From: Mycobacterium sp. EPa45
GTDB taxonomy: Bacteria > Actinomycetota > Actinomycetes > Mycobacteriales > Mycobacteriaceae
Assembly (NCBI RefSeq): GCF_001021385.1
Contig: NZ_CP011773.1
Span: forward strand, 3,162,001 to 3,226,000
DNA length: 64,000 nucleotides
Direction: 5' to 3'
Numbering within the stretch: position 1 is the stretch's first letter; the number at the start of each line of letters is the position of its first letter. The notes beneath the pieces were generated by a model. It was not told the origin of the DNA. It worked only from the letters and a program-made list of their open reading frames with translations, and ran no database searches. Below, one piece after another: positions 42,561-51,454 of this stretch. A program made the translations under genes and the position numbers.

Positions 42561-43975
42561 TGGGCAACGTATTCGCGTCGGCGTGGTTTTACTGGGCGGT
42601 CGGCATCGCGATCGGCCTGCCGCTGGGGCTGGTGGCCCTCACCGAATGGCAACACGCGTTGCAGCGCAGGCAGAGTGCGCTGCTTCGGCCCGTGACGATC
42701 CTGCGCAACTATCTCCTTCCGCTCGCCGCGCTGTTGCTGCTGATGCTCGAGGCAAATCAGGTACCGCCCGGCGCCACGTCGGTACGGGTGGTCGCTACGC
42801 TCGCCGCGTTCGTCGTACTGGTGCTGCTGCTCTCGGGCATCAATGCGGCGCTGTTCCAGAGCGCGCCCGACGGGTCGTGGCGCAAGCGTATGCCGTCGAT
42901 CTTCCTCGATGTGCTGCGCTTCGTGCTGATCGCCGTCGGGCTGGCCATGATCTTCGCCTACATCTGGGGCGCGAACGTCAAGGGCTTGTTCACCGCCCTG
43001 GGGATCACCTCGATAGTCGTCGGCCTGACACTGCAGAACTCGGTCGGTCAGATCATCTCCGGGTTGCTGATGCTCTTCGAGCAGCCTTTCAAGCTCGGCG
43101 ATTGGATCCAGACACCCCAGGCCAAGGGCCGTGTCGTCGAGGTGAACTGGCGTGCAACCCATCTCGAGACGGGCACCGGGCTGCAGATCACCCCGAACTC
43201 GGTGCTGGCAAGTGCGTCCTTCACCAATCTCAGCCGCCCCGAAGGTCAGCACACCTGCGAGGTGGAGGTCACTTTCGCCCACGAGGACCCGCCCGAACGG
43301 GTCTGCCAGATGCTCACGCGCGCAGCATCCGACCTGCCCCAGCGCGACCCCGACCGCGCTCCCAAGACTGTCCCGATCGGCGGCATGGAATACCGGACGA
43401 AGATTCCGCTGAGCTCGCCCGCCGAGGACGGCAAGGCCAAAGCGACGTTCCGTCGTTGGATCTGGTATGCCGCCCGCCGGGAAGGTCTGCACCTCGACGA
43501 GGCCGACGATGATTTCTCGTCCCCCGAACGGGTCGCCGAGGGCATCAGCACGGTCGTCGGCCCGATCCTGAAACTGAGCCGCGACGAACGCGAGGACCTC
43601 ATCGAGCACGCGAGGATCGAGCGTTTCGGCGACGGCGAGCGGATGCAGACTCCTGGTCAGGTCCCGAGCGGGATGATGTTCGTCCTGTCCGGGGCAGTGC
43701 AGACGACGGCGAATCTGGACGACGGTTCGGAGGTAATCGTCTGGACACAGGACGAGGGATCGTTTCTCGGCCAGTCGACGCTCACCCGGCAGCCTGTTCT
43801 CGGGGGCGCCTATGCCGTCGGTGAAGTCGCGGTGCTGTACATCGCTCGCGACAAGATCGCCGACCTGGTGCAGCGAAATCCGCTGCTGCTGCAAGAGCTC
43901 GGCCAAACGATCGAGGAGCGCCGCGCACATGTGCTCCGGGCGATCGACCAAGCAGCCGACGCCGATATCGACTGA
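42560..43975 (+). CDS. MscS-type channel with C-terminal cNMP-binding domain (Rv2434c-like)
   Basis: 471 residues. About four N-terminal membrane segments, the MscS pore helix and beta domain (LGITSIVVGLTLQNSVGQIISGLLMLFEQPFKLGDWI), a cytosolic vestibule, then a cyclic-nucleotide-binding domain (about 330-460: GQVPSGMMFVLSGAVQTT, EGSFLGQSTL). Translation is coupled to the cyclase-like gene. The natural reading is a channel gated or tuned by a nucleotide or by direct contact with its partner sensor; ion and ligand are unknown. Confidence 0.88.
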   Translation: MGNVFASAWFYWAVGIAIGLPLGLVALTEWQHALQRRQSALLRPVTILRNYLLPLAALLLLMLEANQVPPGATSVRVVATLAAFVVLVLLLSGINAALFQSAPDGSWRKRMPSIFLDVLRFVLIAVGLAMIFAYIWGANVKGLFTALGITSIVVGLTLQNSVGQIISGLLMLFEQPFKLGDWIQTPQAKGRVVEVNWRATHLETGTGLQITPNSVLASASFTNLSRPEGQHTCEVEVTFAHEDPPERVCQMLTRAASDLPQRDPDRAPKTVPIGGMEYRTKIPLSSPAEDGKAKATFRRWIWYAARREGLHLDEADDDFSSPERVAEGISTVVGPILKLSRDEREDLIEHARIERFGDGERMQTPGQVPSGMMFVLSGAVQTTANLDDGSEVIVWTQDEGSFLGQSTLTRQPVLGGAYAVGEVAVLYIARDKIADLVQRNPLLLQELGQTIEERRAHVLRAIDQAADADID

Positions 43976-43980
43976 GCGAC

Positions 43981-45183
43981 ATGACGCCTTATGGTCGGTA
44001 CGACCTCGTGGTGGTCGGCGCGGGCATCGTCGGCTTGGCGGTGGCCCGGGAGTGGATGGCGCGCCGCCCACATGATTCAGTGACCGTCCTCGAGCGCGAG
44101 GCCGCGCCGGCCCGCCATCAGACCGGCCACAACTCCGGGGTGATTCATGGCGGCATCTACTACCAGCCGGGATCACTGAAGGCCCGGCTGTGTGTCGAAG
44201 GCGCCCGCCTGATGTACGAGTACTGCGAGCACAACGGCATCCGCCACGAACGCTGCGGCAAGCTGATCGTCGCGGTGTCACCCGAGGAGTTGGGCCGTCT
44301 CGGTGACCTACAGGAACGCGGTATCGCCAACGCCGTGCCGGGCCTGCGCCGGGTCGGCGCCGGGGAGATCGCTGAGATCGAGCCCAATGCTGTTGGCCTG
44401 CAAGCACTTCACGCACCCAACACCGGCATCGTCGACTATCCCGGCGTGGCGGGTGCCCTGGTCGGGGAACTGAGGGCCGCCGGTGTCGCCGTCCGGTTCG
44501 GCACCGCGGTCACCGCGATCGACGGTGCGGAGAACCCGGTGGTCCACATCGCCGACGGGCCCCTGCGGGCCGGTACCGTCATCGCCTGCGCCGGCCTGTG
44601 GGCCGACCGGCTCGCCCGTCGCGCCGGTGCACCGCGCGACCCGCAGATCGTGCCGTTCCGCGGCGCCTACCTCGGACTCAAACCCACCGAGACGCCGCGC
44701 CTGAACGGGATGATCTACCCGGTGCCCAACCCCGAATTGCCGTTTCTGGGGGTGCACATCACCAAACACATCACCGGCGATGTGACGCTCGGGCCCACCG
44801 CGATGATGGTAGGCGCCCGCGACGCGTATTCGTTGCGCCGGTTGAGTATTCGGGACTCCTGGGAGACGGTGACCTGGCCCGGCACCTGGCGCGTGGCGCG
44901 CCGATATTGGCGGGTGGGGCTCGACGAGATCCGGATGGCGGCAAGCCGCCGGGCGTTCGTGACCGCCGCCGCGCGCTACATGCCCGGTTTGACGCAGGAC
45001 GATCTCGACGGCAGTTCGCATGCCGGTGTCCGGGCGCAGGCCGTCGGCCGGGACGGCTCGCTGGTCGACGATTTCGTGATTTCCCGCGATGGCCGTGTGT
45101 CCCATGTGCGCAACGCGCCGTCGCCGGCCGCCACGTCGGCGTTCGCGCTGGCCCGTGAACTCGTCGACCGCGTGACCGGCTGA
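43981..45183 (+). CDS. lhgO: L-2-hydroxyglutarate oxidase
   Basis: 400 residues of the DAO/LhgO family: VVGAGIVGLAVAREWM, then RHQTGHNSGVIHGGIYYQPGS, which is characteristic of LhgO, and the C-terminal AQAVGRDGSLVDDF. It oxidises L-2-hydroxyglutarate to 2-oxoglutarate with FAD, a metabolite repair step. It begins 5 bp after the channel stop, so it may be in the same unit although functionally unrelated. Confidence 0.88.
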   Translation: MTPYGRYDLVVVGAGIVGLAVAREWMARRPHDSVTVLEREAAPARHQTGHNSGVIHGGIYYQPGSLKARLCVEGARLMYEYCEHNGIRHERCGKLIVAVSPEELGRLGDLQERGIANAVPGLRRVGAGEIAEIEPNAVGLQALHAPNTGIVDYPGVAGALVGELRAAGVAVRFGTAVTAIDGAENPVVHIADGPLRAGTVIACAGLWADRLARRAGAPRDPQIVPFRGAYLGLKPTETPRLNGMIYPVPNPELPFLGVHITKHITGDVTLGPTAMMVGARDAYSLRRLSIRDSWETVTWPGTWRVARRYWRVGLDEIRMAASRRAFVTAAARYMPGLTQDDLDGSSHAGVRAQAVGRDGSLVDDFVISRDGRVSHVRNAPSPAATSAFALARELVDRVTG

Positions 45184-45187
45184 CGGC

Positions 45188-46498
45188 TCAGTACTGGCGA
45201 TACCGGCGCTGGACGTGCGCCTGCCGGATCGCGATCTGCGCGGCACGGTCCTCCGGCGAAACCTCACGCGTGGTGTCCGGGACGAGAGCGCGCACATCGG
45301 TCAATGGCACTGTGCTGACCGAGATGGCGGGGAGCTTCTCAGGATCTTGCGCGTAGGTCCACCGGAAACTGAGGAAGCCCTTCTGCAGGCCGGTGGTGTC
45401 CAGCCAGTTCGGCACACCGGGATCGGTGGCGGCGATGACATAGCGGACGATGCCGTCTTCGTCCGGTTCGGCCTGAAACCCGTTGAGGCTGGATTGGTGA
45501 TTGGCGTAGTCCAGCGACTCACCCCACAGGTTGCTGAGATGGAATCCGCTGTAGGCGGGTTCGATGGGGACGCTGGTCTCGATCAACAGCGCCTCGTCCG
45601 GCTCCAAGTCGAACACGCCGCCGGAGTAGACGTTGGTGTTCTGGCCACCGCCGGTGGCCAGGTTGGCGCGGGCCGGCGCATTCAATCCGTTGCGCGGCAT
45701 GAACGTCGCCCCGTCACCGTTGCGGTCGCCGTGCGCCTCCAGAATGACGTCATAGAACTCGTTCCAGAACTTCATCTGGTTCTCGACGATCGCACCGGCT
45801 CGTCGCATTCGTCCCGCGGCACCTGAGGCGTCGATCGGCGCGGGATGTCGTCCCTGTTGGCCGATCTGCTCAATGTGGAGATCCGGGCAGACCTCGTTGG
45901 CCCAGTCGTGGAAAAGCATCCGGACGATGAGGTATTGCGCTGTCCCGGAGCCGTTGTCGGTGTCGCGGTGGCTGGGCAGGAAGTTGCCGGCGAACCCGGT
46001 GGGGAGTTCGGGGCCGACGAGGATCTCGAAGTGGCCGTCGTCGTCGATCCTCAACTCGCTGCTGTCCAACGACCCGGTGATCATGCGATGCGCGGGGCTG
46101 AGCTCGATCAGGCTGCCCGAGTCGCCGGCGTAGGCGGTGTGGGTCTCGAAGATCATGTATTGCGGCGCTTTTGCGAGCACCCGTCCGCTGACGCGATAGG
46201 TCTGCTCGCCGTCGACGGCCGCGGAGAGGTACAGCGCGTCGGCGTTGTCGATGGTGGCCTTGTCGACGGGCTGGATAGCGCGCCGGAAGTAGGGGAAGTT
46301 CGGGTCTTCGAAGAACGCGCGCTCGATGGCCGCGAACGTGAACCCAAGCAGATAGCGATACCCCTCGGCCAGCCCGCGATCGCTCGGCGGGGGAGCGTGC
46401 AGATTCTCGGAGTCGACGGCGTCGCGGGCCCGCCCCAGGGCGGCGGTCAGGTCGTCCCAGGCGGCACGCAACTCGGCTGCGCCGTGGTCAGTTGACAC
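45188..46498 (-). CDS. DUF1214-type protein
   Basis: 436 residues. The C-terminal LSNLWGESLDYANHQSSLNGFQ and DPGVPNWLDTTGLQKGFLSFRW segments are typical of DUF1214 proteins, which are often found near sulfotransferases and steroid-type genes in mycobacteria. No signal peptide. Biochemical function is unknown. It starts at GTG and overlaps the end of the sulfotransferase gene by 11 bp. Confidence 0.78.
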   Translation of the reverse strand: MSTDHGAAELRAAWDDLTAALGRARDAVDSENLHAPPPSDRGLAEGYRYLLGFTFAAIERAFFEDPNFPYFRRAIQPVDKATIDNADALYLSAAVDGEQTYRVSGRVLAKAPQYMIFETHTAYAGDSGSLIELSPAHRMITGSLDSSELRIDDDGHFEILVGPELPTGFAGNFLPSHRDTDNGSGTAQYLIVRMLFHDWANEVCPDLHIEQIGQQGRHPAPIDASGAAGRMRRAGAIVENQMKFWNEFYDVILEAHGDRNGDGATFMPRNGLNAPARANLATGGGQNTNVYSGGVFDLEPDEALLIETSVPIEPAYSGFHLSNLWGESLDYANHQSSLNGFQAEPDEDGIVRYVIAATDPGVPNWLDTTGLQKGFLSFRWTYAQDPEKLPAISVSTVPLTDVRALVPDTTREVSPEDRAAQIAIRQAHVQRRYRQY

Positions 46499-47651
46499 CT
46501 GCGTGCTCTCCTACTTCTCCTTCGTCGGACCAGCCGAACTGGTCGAAAAGGGTTGCGAGGCGGACGTGGATCGCCTCTGGGTCGAGGCCGAACTCTTCAA
46601 GACTGTAGCGGTGGGTGGTTTCGTGGCCTTGGCCGCGGGAGGCGCTGACGGCGGCTGCCACGTCGGGTAGCAGATCGAGGTCGAGCTCGTTGTAGACGCG
46701 GTGCATGGTGGTTGCCGGGTCACCGACGAGACTGCGGTAATCGATGACGCAGGAGCGGATCTCGGGGTGGCGGCCCAGGACGTCGAGCGGGTGACAGTAG
46801 GAATCAAAGGACTGGTCGGCCAGAATTCGCAGCGATTCCAGGATCAGCCGTTCGTCGCGGCCCTGCAGCTCCCAGGTCGTTTGCAGCATTTTGAGCAGGC
46901 TCGGGATGGTTTCATACGGATTGCGCATCAGCACAATGAACTTCGCGTCGGGAAAGGTCTCGATGAGCGCCTCGACCCGCCCGCAGAATGTCGGGTTCTT
47001 ACTCAGATGGGTCCGGCCGCCGTTGAGGGCGACTTGGCGTCGTACGCATTCGGAGTAGAACGACATCAGGCGGTGGCGCTTTCGTTCGCTCCACCGGTCG
47101 ACGTGGTAGAAGTCCAGTTCGCCCAGATAGGGGAACAGCACGATCCAGAAGCCGGACGCCAAGGACCAGGTCAGTAGGAAGTCGTCTTCCTCCGCGGCGA
47201 AGAAACCGGTGCGATGCATGTCATTGGTCTCGGCGAAGGCGCGTTCTTCGATCGCATCGATCCTGTGCCGCAGGCGCTTTCCGAACAGCACCTCGTCGGC
47301 GCGGAACAGCAACCGCAACAGTCGCTTCTCGAGCAGCGACGGGAAGAACATCTCATACATCAGCACCACGCTGAACTGCTCGTCGCGGGCCAGCAGGCGA
47401 TGCAGATAGGTGGTCCCGCTGCGGGCATGCCCAACGCAGAAGACCGGTTCGCGAACCTCCGTGCGCCGCAACGAGGGGAACAGCAGCGGATCCAGCGCGA
47501 AGCAGACGGCGTGGAGCGCGGACATCAGGGGAACGCCGATCAGGAACGCGGCAAGCAGCTTTCGGCGGCGGTCTTTGTCCGGCTCGGCGCGCACCAGTCG
47601 CAGCATCGTGAGGTAATTGCCCACGTCGAAATAGAACCGCGCCCCGGCCAT
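46488..47651 (-). CDS. PAPS-type sulfotransferase family protein
   Basis: 387 residues. The 5'-phosphosulfate loop GHARSGTTYLHRLL, the 3'-phosphate segment (THLSKNPTFCGR, FIVLMRNPYETIPSLLKML) and a hydrophobic N-terminal stretch (LLAAFLIGVPLMSALHAVCFAL) are visible. It may sulfate a lipid or small molecule at the membrane. The ATG at 47651 is placed 6 bases after a -10 element, indicating a leaderless mRNA. Co-transcribed with the DUF1214 gene. Confidence 0.85.
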   Translation of the reverse strand: MAGARFYFDVGNYLTMLRLVRAEPDKDRRRKLLAAFLIGVPLMSALHAVCFALDPLLFPSLRRTEVREPVFCVGHARSGTTYLHRLLARDEQFSVVLMYEMFFPSLLEKRLLRLLFRADEVLFGKRLRHRIDAIEERAFAETNDMHRTGFFAAEEDDFLLTWSLASGFWIVLFPYLGELDFYHVDRWSERKRHRLMSFYSECVRRQVALNGGRTHLSKNPTFCGRVEALIETFPDAKFIVLMRNPYETIPSLLKMLQTTWELQGRDERLILESLRILADQSFDSYCHPLDVLGRHPEIRSCVIDYRSLVGDPATTMHRVYNELDLDLLPDVAAAVSASRGQGHETTHRYSLEEFGLDPEAIHVRLATLFDQFGWSDEGEVGEHAGVN

Positions 47652-47657
47652 GATCGA

Positions 47658-47687
47658 AGGCTAGAAGCGAAAGATTGACAAAGTCAA
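47658..47687 (-). promoter_or_regulatory. sigma-A-type promoter for the sulfotransferase, with palindrome
   Basis: On the minus strand TTGACT (47682-47687) and TAGCCT (47658-47663) are separated by 18 bp. The -10 ends 6 bases before the ATG, so transcription should start at the ATG. TTGAC-AAA-GTCAA (47675-47687), overlapping the -35, may be a repressor site. Confidence 0.55.
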
Positions 47688-47706
47688 GTAATTCTTTCCG
47701 CGCAAT

Positions 47707-48192
47707 TCAGTCGTCGATCGGAGTGGCGAGAGAGTCGGCGACGAACCGGGTCAAGAACCGATCGAACTGATCGAGGTCGTCTTCCGTCCAGTCCACGAGT
47801 GCGCGCTGGAGGTGCCCGATTCGGACACCGAGCAGCTTGCCGGCAACGCGCCGCCCCTGCGGGGTGACCGCAACGAGCGCGACCCGCAGGTCCGCCGGAT
47901 CCGGTTTGCGGGTCACCAGTCCCGCGTCGACCAGCGAGGTGACCTGCCGCGTCGCCATCCCCATGTCCATGTGGGCACTGCGCGCCAGGGCTCCCATCGC
48001 GAGCGGGCCGTTGTCGATCAGGGCGCGTAGCAGCGCATACGACGGTTGGGTCAGGCCGACGCCGGCTGCGCTGGCCTGCCGGGCGAACAGGGACCGGCTG
48101 CTGGTCAGGCGCACGACCTGAGCCAGCGTTCGGCTGATCGAGTCGAGCGACTCGTCCTTCGGCGAAGAAGTCACAGCGCGTCCGTTCCTCAT
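47707..48192 (-). CDS. MarR-family regulator
   Basis: About 161 residues. The winged helix is the MarR type (LTQPSYALLRALIDNGPLAMGALARSAHMDMGMATRQVTSLVDAGLVTRKPDPADLR in sequence order), with helices on both sides for dimerisation. ATG at 48192 or GTG at 48174 (AGGA 11 bases before) are both possible. Divergent from the EamA transporter gene with CAACGTTG between, so it likely represses that exporter. Confidence 0.85.
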   Translation of the reverse strand: MRNGRAVTSSPKDESLDSISRTLAQVVRLTSSRSLFARQASAAGVGLTQPSYALLRALIDNGPLAMGALARSAHMDMGMATRQVTSLVDAGLVTRKPDPADLRVALVAVTPQGRRVAGKLLGVRIGHLQRALVDWTEDDLDQFDRFLTRFVADSLATPIDD

Positions 48193-48201
48193 CAGGGTCA
48201 G

Positions 48202-48209
48202 CAACGTTG
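48202..48209. promoter_or_regulatory. CAACGTTG palindrome, candidate MarR operator
   Basis: Eight-base perfect palindrome in the short divergent region between MarR and the exporter gene. Short, so support is mainly by position. Confidence 0.3.
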
Positions 48210-48259
48210 ATACCAGCCCGGTGCCGGATTGGCGCGACGGGTGTCGTTGAATGCGAACC

Positions 48260-49123
48260 ATGACCGCACATCCGGCCCGCGTGGGTGCTGCCCTGGCGGT
48301 GGGCGCGATGGTGTGCGTCCAGCTCGGGCTTGCGGTGGCGATCGGACTGATCGGCCGGATCGGGGCCGAGGGCGCCGCGTGGCTGCGGGTGGCCTGGGCC
48401 GGGGTGCTGCTGCTGGTGGTGCGCCCGCGGCCCTCTGCATTCACCCGCGCCACATTCGGGATCTGCGTGCTGCTCGGTGTCGTGACTGCGCTGACCACCA
48501 TGTTGTTCATGGCCGCGCTGGCGCGCATTCCGATGGGGACGGCCAGCGCCCTGGAGTTTCTCGGACCACTGGCCGTCGCGGTCATCAGCGGCCGCGGGCG
48601 AGGCCGCTGGGTGTGGCCGGCGCTGGCCGCAGTCGGCGTCGCGGCGCTGACGCAGCCGGTGCAGGGTGCAATCGACGTGGTGGGGGTGGGGTTCGCGCTG
48701 GGTGCTGCCGTCTGCTGGGCGGCGTACATCCTGCTGACTCAGCGTGTCGGCGATCGAGTAAGCGGGCTGCAGGGTCTCGGGGTGTCCATGCCGGTGGCCG
48801 CCGTCACCATCACCGCGGCAGTCGGCTGGGCGGTGCTGCCCCGGATGACGCCGGACCTGATTCTCATTGGCCTCGGCCTGGCCGTATTGCTGCCGATCGC
48901 GCCATTCGTCCTCGAGTTGCTGGCATTGCGCCGCCTGAACACCGCGGCGTTCGGGACGCTGATGAGCCTGGAGCCCGCGCTGGCGCTGTTGATCGGGTTC
49001 GTCGTCGTGCACCAGGTTCCCACGTCGTGGGCGATCCTCGGTGTCGGCTTCGTCGTGGCCGCCGGGATCGGGGCGGCCCGCTCCGGCAGCCGCGACGGCC
49101 CGGCCCCCATTCAGCTCGGGTAG
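48260..49123 (+). CDS. EamA/DMT-family exporter (RhtA-like)
   Basis: About 287 residues with roughly ten membrane helices in two EamA repeats ([20 protein letters not shown] at the start; [32 protein letters not shown] in the second). This layout is that of RhtA-type amino-acid or metabolite exporters. ATGs at 48251 and 48260 are both possible starts. It sits opposite a MarR regulator and ends 1 bp from the convergent MFS gene. Confidence 0.85.
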   Translation: MTAHPARVGAALAVGAMVCVQLGLAVAIGLIGRIGAEGAAWLRVAWAGVLLLVVRPRPSAFTRATFGICVLLGVVTALTTMLFMAALARIPMGTASALEFLGPLAVAVISGRGRGRWVWPALAAVGVAALTQPVQGAIDVVGVGFALGAAVCWAAYILLTQRVGDRVSGLQGLGVSMPVAAVTITAAVGWAVLPRMTPDLILIGLGLAVLLPIAPFVLELLALRRLNTAAFGTLMSLEPALALLIGFVVVHQVPTSWAILGVGFVVAAGIGAARSGSRDGPAPIQLG

Positions 49124-49124
49124 C

Positions 49125-50576
49125 TCAGCCCCACTCGTGGTTCATCGCGCGCGACTCGGTGACGTCGTCGATCGAGACAAGAGGCCGCAGCCGCGAGCGA
49201 GTGATCGCGATCAGCAGCATCGCTGCCGCCGCGGTGATCGCACCGAGGGCGAAGATGACGGTGAAGCTGCTCTCCGGGATGTGGCCATGTTGCGACCGGC
49301 CCAGCAGCACCGCGACGATCGCGGCGGCGATGGAGCTGCCGACCGTTCGTGCGATCGCGTTCATGCTTGTGGCGACGCCGGTTTCGTCGGCGTCGACCTC
49401 GCGCACGACCAGGGCGGGCAGCGCGCCGTAGGCCAGACTGATGTAGGCGTTGGCCAGCACCCCGGCCATGATCACCTGCCATGGCTCGTCGTGCAGCACT
49501 GCCAGCAGAACGAAACCGAGGACACCGGCGCCGGCGCCGATCATCAGGACCACGCGAGCGCCGAAGCGGTCGATGTAGCGTCCGCTGGCCACGGCGGTCA
49601 CGAAACCGGCGAGCGCACCGGGCAACAGGAACACGACGCTGGCGCCCAGCACCGTCGCACCGAAGCCGTAGCCGCTGTCCATCGGTGCCTCGACGAAGTC
49701 GGTGAGACCCAGGAACGCGAAATACAAACCCATCCCGACCAGGATCGTCGCGAGATTGGTCAACAGGATCGGCCGTCTCGACAGCATCACCGTCGACACC
49801 AGCGGGCGGGCGCTGCGGCGTTCCCACCACCACCAGGCGGTCAGCACCGCCAGCCCGGCGGCCAGACATCCGATCGTGGCCGGCGAAGCCCAGCCCCAGC
49901 CATGCCCCTGGGTGATCGCCAGGAGCACCGCCGACAGACCCAGGGCAAGCCCGGCCGCCCCGGCCCAGTCGACCGTCCCCTCCGAGGTGCGGGAGCGGGT
50001 CGGCAGTACCGCGAGCACCGCGACGATCACCAGCACGGTGAACACCGTTGTCAGCCAGAACACCCGGTGATACCCGGCGTCGCCGCGCATCAGCAGACCG
50101 GTGACCACCAGGCCCATGCCGCCGCCGAACCCCAGGGACCCGGACAGCACGGCCATGGCACGCATGAGCCGGTCGGCGGGCAACTCCTCACGCAGGATCG
50201 ACACCCCGATCGGGTACAGCGAGTACGACGCGCCCTGCAACACCCGCGCGGTGATCAGCAGTGGAAGCGACGACGTCAGCGCGGCCAGCAAGGAGCCGAT
50301 GAGCACGACCGCGAGGACGGCGAGCAGCACCCGCTTCTTGCTGTACAGATCGGCCAGCCGCCCGATGAGGGGAGTGGTGGCGGCGGCCGCCAGCAGATTC
50401 GCCGTCACCGCCCAACTGACATCGACCGGCGAGGCATGCAACTGCCGTGCCATCACGCCGAGGACCGGCACCACACCGGTCTGCAGCACCGCCACGGTCA
50501 GGGCGACGACGCTCAGGGTGGCGACGAGCAATCCCGGCCTGCGATAGCCGATGCCGCGCATCTCGAGGGCTGACAC
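49125..50576 (-). CDS. MFS drug/metabolite transporter (EmrB/QacA-like)
   Basis: 483 residues and about 12-14 membrane helices. The A-loop motif GRLADLYSKKRVLL and the C-motif-like ARVLQGASYSLYPIGVSI of drug:proton antiporters are present. GTG at 50576 lies 9 bases after CATAAT on the same strand, so leaderless transcription is possible; ATG at 50561 is the alternative. The upstream open frame in the ORF is low-complexity and overlaps the divergent thioesterase, so it is rejected. Confidence 0.85.
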   Translation of the reverse strand: MSALEMRGIGYRRPGLLVATLSVVALTVAVLQTGVVPVLGVMARQLHASPVDVSWAVTANLLAAAATTPLIGRLADLYSKKRVLLAVLAVVLIGSLLAALTSSLPLLITARVLQGASYSLYPIGVSILREELPADRLMRAMAVLSGSLGFGGGMGLVVTGLLMRGDAGYHRVFWLTTVFTVLVIVAVLAVLPTRSRTSEGTVDWAGAAGLALGLSAVLLAITQGHGWGWASPATIGCLAAGLAVLTAWWWWERRSARPLVSTVMLSRRPILLTNLATILVGMGLYFAFLGLTDFVEAPMDSGYGFGATVLGASVVFLLPGALAGFVTAVASGRYIDRFGARVVLMIGAGAGVLGFVLLAVLHDEPWQVIMAGVLANAYISLAYGALPALVVREVDADETGVATSMNAIARTVGSSIAAAIVAVLLGRSQHGHIPESSFTVIFALGAITAAAAMLLIAITRSRLRPLVSIDDVTESRAMNHEWG

Positions 50577-50640
50577 CCGTTGATTATGTCGTCTAAACAC
50601 CGGCCGCCCGACACCGGAGGGGCTGTGCGAGGATGCCCGG

Positions 50641-51453
50641 ATGGCCACCCGACCGGCGCATTTCATATCCGATCCCGACGGCATGTTCCATCCGACGGAG
50701 AACGCCCGAAGTCGCTGGGGCGACGACATGCTCAACGGGCCCGCGGTAGTCAGCCTGGCGGCGTTCAATCTGGAGCAGCGGTTCGGGCTGCCCGAGTTCC
50801 TGCCGGCGCGCCTCACCGTCGACCTGTTCAAGGCGGCGCGGCGAGTGCCGACGACGGTCCGCTCGCGGCTGATTCGCGACGGTCGCCGGATCCGCAATTC
50901 GGAGTGCGACGTCATCCAGGGTGACGTGATTGTCGCGCGGGCGACCCTGGTGCAGTATCGGTTCTCCGAACCACCGCCCGGCGAGGAATGGTTCGCTGAC
51001 GCCGTTTTCACCCCGCCCTCGAACGGCGAGCAGCATGCCTTTTTCATCGGCAGCGACGACGTCGGTTGGATCGCCGACGGAGCAGCCCACCAGAACGCGT
51101 CGCGCAAACGCGTCTACCACAGCCCGATCGACGTGGTCGCCGGTCACGACATCACGCCGTTCGTCCGCACTGTCGTCGTCGCCGAGGCGACCAGCCTGGT
51201 GAGCAACCTCGGTACCAAGGGCATCGGCTACATCAACGGTGATCTCACGGTCGCGCTGTCCCGGCTGCCACGGTCGGAACACATTGGCGTGCAGGGTGAT
51301 TCGCATTGGGTATCGGACGGTATCTCGGTCGGTACCGGGACGCTGTTCGACGATGCGGGCCCGTTCGGGACCGGTCTGGTCACTGCGATCGCCAATCCGG
51401 CGGCTCAGATCGACTTCAGCGCGCCGGGTTCGATACCGAAATTGAGCGTCTGA
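50641..51453 (+). CDS. TesB-like acyl-CoA thioesterase (double hotdog)
   Basis: 270 residues. FLPARLTVDLFKAARRVPTT and RDGRRIRNSECDVIQGDVIVARATL are hallmarks of the first hotdog of TesB-type thioesterases in actinobacteria; the second half (DITPFVRTVVVAEATSLVSNLG, HIGVQGDSHWVSDGISVGTG) completes the double fold. It hydrolyses acyl-CoA in the cytosol. Divergent from the MFS gene, convergent with the peptidase 1 bp apart. Confidence 0.82.
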   Translation: MATRPAHFISDPDGMFHPTENARSRWGDDMLNGPAVVSLAAFNLEQRFGLPEFLPARLTVDLFKAARRVPTTVRSRLIRDGRRIRNSECDVIQGDVIVARATLVQYRFSEPPPGEEWFADAVFTPPSNGEQHAFFIGSDDVGWIADGAAHQNASRKRVYHSPIDVVAGHDITPFVRTVVVAEATSLVSNLGTKGIGYINGDLTVALSRLPRSEHIGVQGDSHWVSDGISVGTGTLFDDAGPFGTGLVTAIANPAAQIDFSAPGSIPKLSV

Positions 51454-51454
51454 G

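Noticed and set aside
42461..44416. 651-residue minus-strand open frame across the cyclase, channel and lhgO genes
   Set aside because: Antisense to three well-supported genes; composition is Arg/Gly/Asp shadow.
47684..49012. Minus-strand open frame rich in Gln, His and Arg
   Set aside because: Overlaps MarR and the EamA gene in the wrong frame, repetitive composition without domains.
49041..50573. 510-residue plus-strand open frame over the MFS gene
   Set aside because: Shadow of the transporter gene: Gln/His/Asp-rich, no hydrophobic pattern or family.
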